From: Heterostelium multicystogenum
Lineage: Eukaryota > Evosea > Eumycetozoa > Acytosteliales > Acytosteliaceae
Length of the DNA: 64,000 bases
Assembly (NCBI GenBank): GCA_003667245.1
Contig: RCNN01000001.1
Coordinates: 186,001-250,000 of the forward strand
Direction of reading: 5' to 3'
This document shows positions 1 through 12,084 of the stretch, piece by piece (within the stretch, counting starts at the first letter, position 1; every line of letters starts with the position of its first letter). The position numbers were made by a program, and so were the translations under genes. The notes below the pieces were generated by a model, which did not search any database, was not told the origin of the DNA, and saw only the letters and a program-made list of their open reading frames with translations.

Positions 1-956
1 TCGTAAGGTATTTGGAAGCAGTCTTGCTGAGAACCAACTCTACATTTCAACTCTCGCCGAAATGGAAGTTGAATATCGTGCTGGACTCCAATTCCTCCTC
101 AATGTATCTATCTTACTTGGTCAATCCGAGTGCCTCGAAAAGAATCCAAAGATTGATTCACTTCTTCGTATCTTGACTCCACTTTCAAAATTGTACACTG
201 CCAAACAAGTAATATTGCATCAAAATAATCTTGGATTACCTATTGAATACTAATACATATCATATTGACAACAGAGTATTTTAGTATCATCTGAAACCAT
301 TGAATGTATGGGTGGTACTGGATATATGGAAGATTCAGATATTCCAAGATTGTTGAGAGATACCCAGGTTACAGCTATTTGGGAAGGAACCACCAATGTT
401 TTGTCGATGGATGTTTGGAGATCAATCAAGTCTCACAACTCATTGGTTGTTTTGATGGATGAAATTCGTTCAAAGATTACCAAGTCCACTCCAGAGCTTG
501 CCTATGCTAAGCAAATCATCGAAAAAGCATTAGACAAGATCACTGACATTGCCAACGCCGCCGATGACATTGAATTTGTAATTTCAAACGCAAAGAAATT
601 CAGTTTCTTGTAAGTTACTACTTTGATTATGACTAATTGGTCATTCCAATTATTGACCCTATAATGATGATTATTCAAATAGATTATCACAAGTGTATAT
701 GGCATCATTGCTTTTTGAACATGCCGTTTGGAGTAAGAAACCAGTTGATGAGCAAGTTTGCAACAGATGGTGCTTTACTAAATTGCAAGCTGCCAAGGAA
801 GACGGAGCAGCCATTGCCTTTGCCAAAGCAGATCAGAAATGGAGAGATCTCGATCGTTTGATTGCACTTGACATCGATGAAAGCGGTAACTACAGAGGAA
901 CAGGTGATACTTCAACTTGCAAGAGAAACTTTGGTGTACCAAGAGCCAGATATTAA
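1..956 (+). CDS. Acyl-CoA dehydrogenase, AidB/ACAD-type, C-terminal part (5' end off window)
   Basis: Flavin-dependent acyl-CoA dehydrogenase that would oxidise acyl-CoA or a related substrate, probably in mitochondria or peroxisomes. The reading frame is open from base 2, so the start lies upstream of the window. Three exons can be read: 2-208, 275-609 and 683-956, joined in frame by two short GT-AG introns. The second exon carries the family's C-terminal signature, with ECMGGTGYMEDSDIPRLLRD and then a WEGTTNVLSMDV block. The GGxGY and IWEG(T/S)xN motifs line the flavin and adenine pocket in this family. This wording is closest to the AidB/ACAD11-like branch as I remember it, not to the short-chain mitochondrial enzymes. 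The last exon is helical and ends in ARY. No frame break is visible here. The exact substrate cannot be told from this fragment. Confidence 0.85.
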
Positions 957-1332
957 TCAACAACTAACTCTGGGCTTTTATTAAAATACAAAATATCTAA
1001 ATATTATTAAAAATCTAATTTTTGCGCATGTACTTGCAAACGAATGTCTCTTCCCCAAAAACCCAACTCAACAAAACAAAAAACAAAAAACAAAGTATAT
1101 AGATTTTCCAAAATATATTTTTTTATGAAATCATTTAAATTTAAACCCAAAAAACCATTGTGGTGTTGGTGATCAATCAACACACTTAAGATCTAAAAAA
1201 AAACACATTGTTAAATTTAGACTTTACATTTATTTTGTATAATTATATAATTTTTTCCTTGTATTTATATATATATCTTTATTATTCTTACTATTCTTTC
1301 TTGTTCATTTAATCAACCAATCAACCCTACAA
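957..1332. other. Intergenic, AT-rich
   Basis: This stretch lies between two genes on the same strand. It holds A-tracts and T-tracts and the likely promoter of the downstream glomulin-like gene. I see no RNA gene or repeat in it. Confidence 0.5.
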
Positions 1333-3844
1333 ATGAATAGTCGAAGTAGTAGCAGTCATTCATTGTCATCATTTGGTGAGGGCGAAGGTGGTGCTTTTGT
1401 TGAGGAAATTGATAACAGCATTCCACATATTTTACAAATAGTTTCAACTGTATTGGACGGAGATCAGTTAGAGACATTGAAAAGCCATGTAGTAGTAGCT
1501 ACTGAGCTTCCAAATGATGATGGAGGAGAGCAGGAACAGAAGCGTGCTGATCTTTCACAGCTATTTTCAACACTGTACGACATGATCACTGATGAAAACG
1601 GTGTGTTTACATACCACCTACGATGAAATATATTGGGACCTGGTACATTCATTGATATCGTCGCTCGATGAATCATCACATCACTGGAACCAGAAAAATC
1701 CACACCAAGTTAGCCGAGAGTCTGCAAATATACTCAAGGTATTGTTCTTTCTCATTGCACCAACTCAACATGTACTAACCATAGGTGCTAAATATTTAGA
1801 TTTTGAATTGGATGTCATTGAATACCAGTCCAAGGGAGTTCTTGTTGATTATTGAAGAGCTGCATGAATCTACTTTCTTCCAAGTCTCTTTCTTTACTAG
1901 ATTATCACTGATTGGATTGGTTCAGAATGGTATTGTTATTGTTTGTCAACGAAATCAATGCTGCATTAGTTATTAACACAATGTTACTTTTAGCTTTAAA
2001 GCGTATCACAGTTGAAAAGAGATATCATTTCTTGCAGTCTTTGTTGCCAATGATTATGTCATTGATTCAAAAGGATAAGAACGAAACTTTTAATAATAAC
2101 GATTCAAAATCAATGAGTGTAAATAGCGATGGATTCACATTGAAATCGGGCGGAGATGCTGCAGAGGATGATGAAAATGAAGAGGAGCAGGACGTCGACG
2201 ATAAACAATCTTTTAAGATTCAGAACAGCGGAAACGAAGAAGAACTTCAACAAAAGAATTCTGCTGACGATTTGCAATGGGAATACCCATTGTCATGTAT
2301 ATTAAACTTCTTCCAACAGTTCATTTGTGATCTGAATATTGAAGGTGGCGATAAGGCACATCTACAGCAAAAGCATCTATTCCTGCAGTCGCTTTTGCAA
2401 CTCGTAGGCGAAGACAACATTGTCAATCCACCACAGCCACTTCAACACAACAATGGACAGTCTTTAATAAGCTTTGTTGGTGTAAATATTGCAATCTTAG
2501 CAAGCTTAATGAGTAGTCATTAATCAGTATTATTCTATTTAACAGGAGCTACTTAATTCATTGGGTGTATCGTTTGAATATATATTGAATACAGATCAAA
2601 GATTCAGAGAAAAGCGAAGAGAATTGGAATTGGAAGATATGTATTTTGATCAAGGTTTAGATGAAGAGGATTTGGCTGAAGATGGTGATTCCAATACTTT
2701 GGATACAAAGAAGAAAGCACAAAGACATGACGAGGATGATGATGATGAGGATGATGATATGAGTGATGGAGAATCAGAAGAAATGTTTTGGGACATTGAA
2801 TTGTCCTATATTGGAATTGGGTATTTGTTTTACAACTTGTTGCTGCGTCCAACCGAACAATACAAGCTGCCTTCAGTTCGATCACCACAATCTCTATTAC
2901 AAGACAATCTTCCCTATTTAATTTCGTTATTACAAAAGTATGTAGATGGCGAGAGTTTAAATCGATTAAAAATACTTACATCCTGTTCTTAGTCCGTCCT
3001 ACAAAATAGGTTTCAAAGCAATTCAAATCATATCATTCTTGCAAAAGAGAATCAAGCAATCTGCTTTCCATGTGGACTTAGAGCTTTTGAGTACTCAGAG
3101 TATTTTGAATACTGGAGATGAAAGTGCCAGTTGGCTTGTTGATCAATCACCTTCCATTGTTGAGGAACCATATCACTTCCTTCAGTTGTTCCAAACAGTT
3201 ATCAAATATTTGGTTACATGTCCAGTTCAAAAGATTAGATCATTTGCATTCAATCAGTTCTCTTTAATTATGAACATTTTGACTCCGGCAACTCGATTCA
3301 ATTTACTCTCTTCGCTTATCCGCACTTGCAAATTCCCTTCTTTCACAGGTTTGTTGATCCACGTTGTCAAGGAACAGATTGACGCCTGCTGGGATCGACT
3401 GACGTGGAGTCACGTGCCTATTTTATGTCACCGAAGATCATTGAGCTGGTAAGTCTTCCAATGAGAGTTGAGGGCAATCCACTCGACCAACTGGATGCAA
3501 TCATGAATGCATTGAACCTCTACAGATTCTTGTTGATCCGTGATAAGAAGGAGAATCAAACTGGTGTGTGTACTCGTGCCAATTTGGTAATTGTGAGAGA
3601 TACATACTTAGCTCCTCTAAAGGCAGAGCTCAACAAAACGAAGGAACAATTCGAAATCAACGCCAATGGTGACAAAGAGGCGCTTAGAAAAGCACTCAAA
3701 AGTATCTCAAAGCTTGGTGTTAAGGATATGGATGAGGAGGAAATCAAGAGAGCAAGTCAATTAGTTGTCTTCCACATTGAAATGGCAATCGATGTCATCG
3801 ATAGAATATGTGAGCTCCAATTCGAAAATGACGATGACTCTTAA
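1333..3844 (+). CDS. Glomulin / ALF4 / YAP-binding family protein
   Basis: Helical-repeat protein of the glomulin/ALF4 family; human glomulin binds the RING protein RBX1 and restrains cullin-RING ubiquitin ligases. The identification rests on the C-terminal block near 3430-3640 (FMSPKIIELV, then MNALNLYRFLLIRDK, then NQTGV), which follows the order of human glomulin, and on a TSPREFLLIIEELHE block near 1826. Introns that fit are about 1740-1799, 1930-1969, 2482-2545 and 2938-2992. An acidic Asp/Glu-rich linker lies at 2700-2790. Two frame changes have no possible intron: one near 1600, between the N-terminal exon and the YWDLVHSLISS exon, and one near 3400. They look like single-base consensus errors. 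Family membership is likely; the start ATG at 1333 is the first in the open frame. Confidence 0.6.
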
Positions 3845-5631
3845 ATAAATTCATTTTCCTCCTGATAATGTGTTTTTCTTTAGAAATGCTTAACAGTTTT
3901 GTTCAAAGAAATATTGACATATTAGTATTTGATTGGAGGTAGTGCCTTTTTGAACTGTTTAAAAAGTTTGAGTGACAATTTATTTTCTATTAATATATAC
4001 AAATATAAAAAATTGTTTTTTTTTTGACAAGTGAATAGGATGGTTATCATCTATAACCATCTCAAATTCAAAAGCTAGTTTATTGAATCTATTATAAATT
4101 GGGAAGTATATCAATCTTATAATAGTCAGTTGAGTGGTCGGTTCTGAATAGTTTGGATCATCATCTTTCCAGTTGATTGTTGTCTCTCAGTTTGGATCTC
4201 TGGAATGAGTGATAACAGTTTGTTTGTTTGGTCAGGTTGTTGACTGTTAGCTTAAACTTGATTTAGGTGCTTTCTTTGGAGATGTTGAGTCTCCGGATTT
4301 CCCATCTGTTGAACTTGACGTCGATTTGTTTTGGCTGCGAAAATATTAAAAATACAATAGAGTAGTAAATGTTTTTTTGTTTTTTTTCCTCTAGGACTTG
4401 GTCTGATTAAGACAAGTTTCTCCAAAAGCACTTTATTGAGGGGATTGGAATTAGGTAGATAATGAATGGATGATGTTAAGGTTTGTATTAGCATGTCTGA
4501 CTTAATCAAGGGCGTGGTAACGATAGCGTCGAGCTGCGTTGTAGTCTGAACTAATGGGATAGGGGAACGGTTTTATATTGAACTGTAATGAAAGAACTGG
4601 TTTAAGGAGATTGTGTATTGAGGCACGAGTCTGTAAGACTGTGATTAAGTGGGAATAGGTTTTGAGGCTGTGATAATACGAGAACTAGGATAATGAGATT
4701 GTGATACTGTGGCATTAGGTTTGTGACTGTGATAATGTGGCACTAGAATAATGAGATTGTGATGGTAGCGCTTGGCTAAAGGATTGAGGCATTAATAGGA
4801 CTGGAGCTATGGTGATTGTAGCAATCAGAAAGGAGATTGTGGTAGAAAACTGAGCTGAATAGATCAAGGAGTTGATGATATTGGGACACTAGATTCTGAG
4901 CTAAAGGGACATGGAATCGACTCATACATATTAAAAGGACTTTGTTAGGGAACGATTGGTCAGTAACGAGCTTGCTCTAAGAAAGGGCCAAATTTTTGAA
5001 TGCGACCGAAATTTGATTTTTCAATGCGAATAAAAGAGGGGGCCGAAAGCAGCGGAGGCTACCTAAGTAAGAGTAATTAACTTCATGACGTAAAGAAATG
5101 GAGTAGAAAGTTAATTAGTACCTTGTATCGAGAGCATACAAGGGAGTTGAATGTTGTGAGGATGTGCTGGTGATGAAGATAACAAACAACTCTAGAGTAG
5201 TAAATTCTTCAATCAAGGAAGTTGGTGTAATATACATGATTATATTACAATAAATCATATATAATAGACGAACGTCTTATAGAAATCATCAGCAACAACA
5301 TTATACAAAATCATCATAAAAATCAACAAATCAACAATAGCAAAATATCAATAAGTCAACGAAAGAAAAGAATATAAAAATAGTAAAATAACCGAATGAA
5401 TCGTCAGTGTGATTTGGTACGGAAATAGAATAAAGATATATAGAGTTAGAGTATTTAGAATTAAGTAATTGTATGTGTGTGTGAGATAAAGTCATTGTAA
5501 TTGAGAACATAGTTATTATAAAGAATTAAGAGTAATAAATAGTAAATTTGTTAAGATCATAGAGAACCAAACATATATATATATAATAATATAGAATATA
5601 AGCCTCTATATTATAATAGTTGGAACTTCAA
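3845..5631. other. Gene-poor region with degenerate repeats, upstream of tRNA-Asn
   Basis: No convincing protein gene on either strand. The minus strand between about 4250 and 4900 is unusually open and Ser/Thr/Gln-rich for noncoding DNA and may be a worn retroelement coding segment, but I could not match it to a family. From about 5200 the plus strand is purine-rich and leads to the tRNA gene. Confidence 0.4.
4640..4765. repeat. Two to three degenerate tandem units of about 58-60 bp
   Basis: Two units align: one from about 4651 and one from about 4711. Each contains a core of the form CTAG(G/A)ATAATGAGATTG, at 4685 and 4743. The preceding segment (GCTGTGATAATA at 4667, ACTGTGATAATG at 4725) repeats at the same spacing, and a weaker third copy starts near 4637. 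No coding function is seen. Confidence 0.6.
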
Positions 5632-5704
5632 GCTTCTGTGGCTCAGTCGGCAGAGCATACGGCTGTTAACCGTAGGGTCGTTGGTTCGATCCCAACCAGG
5701 AGCG
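5632..5704 (+). tRNA. tRNA-Asn (anticodon GTT)
   Basis: A complete cloverleaf can be folded. The acceptor stem pairs GCTTCTG with CAGGAGC, including one G-T pair. The anticodon loop CTGTTAA carries GTT. The T arm is GTTGG-TTCGATC-CCAAC, giving the B box GGTTCGATCCC, and the D arm is GCTC...GAGC. No intron is present. A reverse-transcriptase remnant lies just 3' of it. Confidence 0.95.
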
Positions 5705-5729
5705 AAGATCTTTAATTATTTGAATTTCG

Positions 5730-6000
5730 CATGCGGTAATAGAGAATGGTATTGATGTATCCAAGTCGCCTTTCCCTGTCTCTACCACCAATGAGCGCTA
5801 CCTTGGGGTGATGTTTGGATCCAAAGGTCACGAATCTAAGCTAAGTACTCTCATAAATCAAATCAAAGCTGATGTCTGCCCCACCGTTGCTGTCAATGAG
5901 TTCATAAAAGACTGGAGCATATTTCACCATCTCTGGTTGCGATATCCCCAATCTGGTGCTCCCGCGTTCATTTATAGATTAATATTTCATTTGGATATGA
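5730..6000 (+). pseudogene. Remnant of a non-LTR (TRE-like) retrotransposon reverse transcriptase
   Basis: An open frame on the same strand as the tRNA begins about 25 bases after the tRNA-Asn. It encodes ERYLGVMFGSKGHESKLSTL followed by a short helical stretch. The RYLGV-(M/x)F pattern is typical of the segment after the YxDD motif in non-LTR reverse transcriptases. No YxDD, endonuclease or start is present, so this is a truncated piece. It is followed by A-tracts near 6046 and 6187 that could be an old poly-A tail. Dictyostelids are known for tRNA-targeted non-LTR elements (TRE5 upstream, TRE3 downstream); the position fits the TRE3 habit. The family call is an inference from one motif plus position. 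Confidence 0.45.
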
Positions 6001-6754
6001 ATACAAAACACAAAAACAACAAAAAAAAATGGAAAATAGGAAAAGTAAAAAAAAAAAAAAACAATAATATATTTTGGACAATCACGACTGTCCCTTTGTG
6101 TCGTGAATATATATATATAGAACACTGTGAGGTTCTGACCCTCACCATTTATTATTTAATTAATAAATTATGATCACCTGGATGATTAAAAAAAAAAAAA
6201 AAACAAAAGTAATAGAGATGAATTTCCCTATGCACCTGTAAGAAAACAAGCTTTTCTACTTTATCACTCTCATCAATCTTTTGTTAAAGAGTACTATTCT
6301 ATAATAGATATAGACTTTACAAAATACGGGAGCAGAAGCAGGTAAAACCACTGGTTACAGCAACCAAGGCAGAATAGCGCTAATCTGTATCTGTATTGTT
6401 AACAAAAGAAAATTTGGTATCTTTGTCTTCAATTCTGATTTAAGAGCTACCCAACTTGGGGTTTGAAACCTATTCCAGAGAACTATAACATTTTTCAAGC
6501 TGCAATTTAATTTAAACATATGTAAAGATGGTGTTAGCAATAGAATGAACAGCACTCTCTTTTAAATGAGAAACATGAAATTACTCCTACATTTGTGATA
6601 TAAAACTATAGGTATAGCTTGTATGTTTAGTTATTTAAAAAAAAAAATTAAATACACAGTTTATTTAAATGTCACTCGAACTATACTTATTGTTGAAGAT
6701 ACATCTAAAGGTATTTGGTTGAAAAATTACATGACCTGAATGACTTGAATCTGT
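6001..6754. other. Intergenic with A-tracts
   Basis: Holds two A-runs of about 14 to 16 bases near 6046 and 6187 and AT-rich DNA. The minus-strand open frame at 6355-6555 has no recognisable content and I do not call it a gene. Confidence 0.4.
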
Positions 6755-7416
6755 TTAATTGATCAATGGTGTACCTATATTGATCGTAACATCATTGTTA
6801 TCGGAATATGATTTTCCACTATCTTTCAAGTAAATTTCAATGTCATAGTTGGCGGCTGTACAAATCAATTTTGAAAAAGTAGTTCCATCTGAACTTGGTT
6901 TAGCTGCGCAGTGGAAGGAAAGTCCATAGTCACTATAACGGTCTGACAACTCCAAAACTGTTTCTTCAATATGTGCTATAATCTTTAAGTAGCATTGTAA
7001 GTTAATGTCATTTCTCCTTTTGTGTCGTTCCAAACACAAGTGAAACCTACTCTTTTATTTTCAGCACGCACACCAAAAATCGAACCAATAAAACCAAGAC
7101 TACCCAGTCCAGCAGTAATATATAGATTAGTCCAGCTTGTCATTAAATGCCTCAAAGTCATCGCCAACATAATCACTGAAATGATAACAGTAATCATATT
7201 GGTAATCACATGTCTAATGTAGTTAACTTTGAACACTAAAATCTGATGGTTGAACTTGTACATGATATATTTAAAGTCCAGAGGCTGAATGATTCCCTTC
7301 AACGCAACAGGGAAATTAGAATCAAAGCCAGACAATCCATTACCTTTCAACACTATTTTCTCATTACTTGAAGAAGATGATAAAGGATTCTTATGATTAT
7401 TTGTAATAATACTCAT
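6755..7416 (-). CDS. Small membrane protein, possibly ERF4/golgin-A7-like
   Basis: Starts at an ATG (complement of 7414-7416) and runs on the minus strand. A Ser/Asn-rich N-terminus leads to SNFPVALKGIIQPLDFKYIM and MYKFN, which loosely resembles the start of the ERF4/golgin-A7 domain (FP-x-x-L-x-G-x-I-x-x-x-x-F). That would make it a palmitoyltransferase partner. Two hydrophobic segments follow (about residues 65-85 and 95-115), which golgin A7 itself lacks, so the match is weak. The frame shifts once near 6990, and the second frame continues with a soluble region ending GTPLIN. No intron fits that junction, so a single-base error is likely. Function is uncertain. Confidence 0.5.
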
Positions 7417-8317
7417 TTATATTGTTTATATGTGTAGATTGTAGTTTAATATGTTTACTTTTTGTTTTTTAAATTAAGGACTGTTACTGTATGTCTATTT
7501 ATATAATGAATATAAATAATTTCGGGAAGAGATTTAATTGTGTTTGTTTGTGTGTGTGTGTGTGTGTGTGTGTCCTGTTGATCTAGGGGTCAACAACTAT
7601 AAGTCAATGTACCTAACGCCTCCATGAAATCGGGTCCATTACCAAAAAGAAACTTGTAAAACATGCAAATTTTATACTTATCATCATACTGATCATCATT
7701 CTTGTCGAACAGTTGTTTGCAATGATGTTTTATTTTGCAGGTCCATTTTTTAGGCATTTTTTTTGGGCAAAGTCAAAATATAACCCACTGATTGTAAACA
7801 AATTTTCTCACACAAAAAAAATAAAAGAGTCTCCAACAGAGATATTTTAGAACCCAATCTTAAAAAATGAAGAAACAATGTTATTTTCCGATATTATAGG
7901 TGTACTTTATTTTAGTTTTAGAAATGGCATTTTTCCATATCTTTTTTCTAAATTTACATTGTAAATTTATATGAATATGATTATGATGTTATTTATAATT
8001 TCAAAATATGATGACGACCATTCTCAATGCTATCTTTAATTAAATTAAATTCGAATAGTATCTGAAATAAATATTATGAGTATCGGATTTTGAAGAAACA
8101 ACATTAATAAATTCGAATTAAGTTTACTTTTTTTTTCGAAACTTAATGTTTAATGTGATTTAAAAAACTAAGCTTAGTTTTCTTACTATTTTATCATTTT
8201 GAAATTGAATTATGATCATAATTTGGTTGAGTAAATTTGATTTTGATTTGCATTGAGATATATAACCACTTTACTATGTTAACTGTGTTATGTTTGTGTA
8301 GTGTAGTATAAGATAGA
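7417..8317. other. Divergent promoter region
   Basis: Lies between two genes that point away from each other and should hold both promoters. It is AT-rich with many A and T runs. The only distinct element I see is the TG repeat at 7549-7573. Confidence 0.5.
7549..7573. repeat. (TG)n microsatellite
   Basis: An uninterrupted run of about twelve TG units in a promoter-side intergenic region. Confidence 0.95.
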
Positions 8318-11300
8318 ATGAGTACAAAAGTCAATGATAGCAGAGGTGTAGATCTTGTTAGTATTAGAGATAAGAATGATTGGATTGACCATACTTTGAA
8401 GCTGCTGGATATTGAGAAAGAGTCGGAGATTGAAGAGTCCGTTGGTCTGCAATCTACTCTTTCCAATAGACAACTAGAGTTGAAGGGTATTTGCATTAGA
8501 AAGTTGGTGATTGAATCGTTCTCTACCGGACTTGGAGGGCGTTGTTTAGTGCGTTTGGTTCCGGCGAATGGACAACCAAATCAGGATTTACCGCCACATA
8601 AATTTACACCAGGTGATGTTGTTGGTCTTAGAGCATTGAAGACACCGCCTGGACAATCGCTTATTACGGGAATTGTGTATCGTGTAGATCGCTCACGTGT
8701 CACCGTCGCCTACGATGACCTTGCAGACAATACTATTGAGCAGCTCCAGGGTGTTTTTGCGCTGGACAAGCTTGCCAATGACATCACCTATAGGAAGATG
8801 AGAGACGCCGTAGAGCGCCTCAAAACAACAAACAACACTATTACAGACATCATATTCTCCAACCAAGACCCTACACACACAGTGAAGCCAGTTCGAATTA
8901 CACCAGTGTCACAAAAGCTAAATCAACCTCAAATTGAAGCAATTGAATTTGCATTGTCCTCCAATGGTATGATTGCTTGCTAATGATTAATATTGATAGA
9001 ATCGTACTGATAGTCATTGGTTGGTTTAGAGATTGCTTTGATTCACGGACCACCTGGAACAGGTAAAACAACGACAGTAGTTGAGTTTATAGTGCAGGTT
9101 GTCAAAAGAGGTGGAAGAGTGTTGGCCTGCGGACCGTCTAATCTATCAGTGGATAACATGCTAGAGCGATTGCTTGAGTTTAAAGATGTAGTAAATCCAA
9201 CACGTATTGGTCATCCAGCGAGAATTTTATCTGGACTAGCAAAGCATACTCTTGACCACAAGACAAAGAATGGGCAGGATGCTCAGATTCTCAAGGAGAT
9301 AAAGATTGAAATTGCCACTCTTATGAAGCAACTGAAAGATGGCCAAGTAGATAAAGGAGCGCGCAGAACTGTGTACAATACTATAAGGGATCTAAGAAAG
9401 GATCTAAAGAACAGAGAGTACTCTTTGGTCGACCAAGTCATTCGAAATTCAAATGTTATTCTCTCAACCAATACAGGTGCCGCCGATCATGTTTTGTCAA
9501 AGTGCGAGCAGTTCGATTGGGTCATCATTGATGAAGCAGCACAGGCATTGGAGGCAAGCTGCTGGATTCCAATATCTAGAGGAAAACGACTACTTCTGGC
9601 TGGTGACCATCAACAGCTTCCACCCACTATTCATTCGGAAGTGGCCAAGTCTGGGTTGGAGAAAACCATGTTTGAACGTCTCATTCAGACCTATCATGAA
9701 AAGATATCGAGACTCCTGAGTGTACAGTACAGAATGAATCAAGACATTATGAAGTGGTCATCGGATGAGTTTTACCACGGTAAGATGTTGGCCGACGCCT
9801 CAGTGGCCAACCATCTGCTTCTAGAGCGATCGGTTTTGAAGCGTGTTGCCACTACAACTACGTGCCCGCTCATGTTGATCGACACCAGTGGACTGGACAT
9901 GGAGGAATCAGCTGACGATGAATCACAAAGCAAATTCAATGTAGGCGAGGCAGAGATCGTCTGCAAATACATCGAGAAGCTTCTAAAGTATGGCATCGAG
10001 CAGACATCGATTGGTGTCATTACACCCTATAATGGACAAGTCAAACAGTTGAAAATGCTGCTTTCTAGCCGATTTTCCGACATTGAAATTGGAACAGTCG
10101 ATGGTTTTCAAGGTCGTGAGAAAGAGGTAATCATCATATCAACCGTGAGATCCAATGCAGCTCCCCATAATGTGGGATTTCTTGCTGAGGAGCGTCGTAT
10201 GAATGTAGCTATAACTAGAGCAAAACGCCAAGTCACTTTGGTATCAGACACTGACACACTAAGCTCTAACCCATTCTTAGCGAGAATGGTAGAGTATTTC
10301 AAATCGAATGGTGAGCTTAGATCTGCACTTGAATATATTGAAGAACAACAGGTATCGTCAGACGAAGAATCATGGTCAAAGGATAAACAAGAAAACGAGA
10401 GTACAGCAGGAGGCGATAACAATAATAACAATAGCTATCAATCCAAGGCTAGACAATCACAAGCGGAGCTTAAAAAAGAAAAGAAAGCGAAAAAGAAAGA
10501 AAAGGACCAAGCAAAGACAAAAGAGGACCATGTGAATAGAAGTGAGCAAGAGAAGCAGCAGGATCGACAACAGGTACAGTCAATGATCGACAAGTTTATT
10601 CAGTCTTCCAACACGGTATATTCATTCCCAACGACAACCACCAACTATCAAAGACTATTAATACACGAATTGGCTGAAAAGATGGGATTAAATCATGAAA
10701 GTACTGGTGAAGGAAATCAAAGAATAATAACAGTATCAAAGATAATCAAAGAAAAAGCAGTAGAAGAAGAGGAAGTTGAAGATGGTGATATGGAAGAGGT
10801 TGAAGACGACGAGGAGCTTGAAAATAATCAAGCAAGCTCAACTACAACAACCTCAACGGCTCAAAGTCAACCAAAGAAGAAGAAAAAGAAACCCAATAAG
10901 CCAAAACCAACGGAATCAAAGAAAGCAGCTCCATCCAAAAAGAAACAACCAGCTCCAAAAGTAGATTTAGGTGAACAACTCCTAGAGTCTTTTAATAATA
11001 TTCAAATTGAACCAATGTAAATATATAATCCTATTTAGAGAGTGAACCTTAAATTACTAATATGTATATTACGCAGTGATCTAACAAGATGTGGTATTAA
11101 AAACTGTAAGAATAATGTCCAACTTCTTGGAAGAGTATGTGAATTCTGCTCAAAGAAATTCTGTAATCATCACTTGTATGTTATGTTATTTTAGTACTCT
11201 CTTCTTTATTAAATATTAACATAAGATCGATTGGTCCTTAAATGATGTTATAGTTTGTATGAAATTCATGGTTGTGGAGATAGAGCTAAAGCCAAAGCAA

Positions 11301-11529
11301 GACATGATTGGTTCGATGCATATGCCAAGCACAATAAGGAGTCAAAATCACAATCACATTCAAAAGTAAAAGAATCTGTAAGTAATGACTATCACTAAAA
11401 TATTTAAATGTATATCTATAAAGAACTCTAGTTGATTAACACTGTTTTAATTGTTGGCCAATATAGATCAAAGAAGCAGAAGAAGCTAGAAAAAAGAAAA
11501 CAGATAACAAAACTGTTAAAAAAAAATAA
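8318..11529 (+). CDS. ighmbp2: IGHMBP2/SMUBP2-type superfamily 1B helicase
   Basis: ATP-dependent 5'-3' RNA/DNA helicase of the Upf1-like group, linked in animals to ribosomes and tRNA. Five exons join in frame: 8318-8966, 9030-11016, 11077-11175, 11254-11377 and 11467-11529, giving about 973 residues, close to the human 993. Motif I is HGPPGTGKTT and motif II is DEAAQALE. Motif III contains GDHQQLPPT, motif V has VDGFQGRE and motif VI is RRMNVAITRAKR. An Asn/Lys-rich linker precedes an R3H domain (RLLIHELAEKMGLNHES). The last three small exons encode an AN1-type zinc finger (CGIKNC, CEFCSKKFCNHH, IHGCGDRAKAKARH) and a Lys-rich tail. Reading only the long exon would lose the zinc finger, because it ends at an in-frame TAA inside the intron donor. 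No frame errors are seen. Confidence 0.93.
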
Positions 11530-11916
11530 ACAAGAGGGATTGACCTGGTTTTAAAATAGATGTTCCAGACTGCACCCTACTATAAATATTCCGCTTGTTG
11601 TTTTTTGTGTTTTAACCATACAAATGTTTATTTAAGGTAGGATTTAGAAGCCTACAGATTTCTTTTTAAAAACCACAGGCCGGTTGTGATGACCTTATTT
11701 TATAGAGGCATGACTGCCTATTATTGTGAGCAAGGTGTTTCAACAGTGGACTTAAGTATATCGAAGCGACAGAAGATTCTAAGAGTACATTAATGGTTTA
11801 CGTAGTTGAGGGCTTCGATAATCAAATTTGTAAATTGATTATCGAAGGTATTCTGAATGATGCTACCGGGATCAGAAGAATAAGCAGATATCTCCCTTTT
11901 GACACATCAGGAAAAC
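11530..11916. other. Intergenic between helicase gene and retrotransposon
   Basis: No coding signal. It contains the inverted repeat listed at 11813-11847 and ends at the outer edge of the 3' LTR. Confidence 0.5.
11813..11847. repeat. 13-bp perfect inverted repeat, 9-base loop
   Basis: CTTCGATAATCAA at 11813-11825 pairs with TTGATTATCGAAG at 11835-11847. It sits about 70 bases outside the retrotransposon LTR and about 290 bases past the helicase stop codon. Confidence 0.85.
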
Positions 11917-12084
11917 TTTAAAAGAGTAACACATAAAACGTATATATATAGGATCTATTAACAATAATTAATTATAACTATAGAGGAATTAGGGTTATTA
12001 ATTGGAATGATTTGTTTATTTGATTATTTTCGGTTTTTATACTATAAATTTCTTATTTTTATGATTTTTGAACTTCGTGTTTTA
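11917..12084 (-). repeat. 3' LTR of the chromovirus
   Basis: 168 bases identical by eye to 16624-16791. The last codons of pol, including its stop at 12059-12061, lie inside this repeat. Confidence 0.93.
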
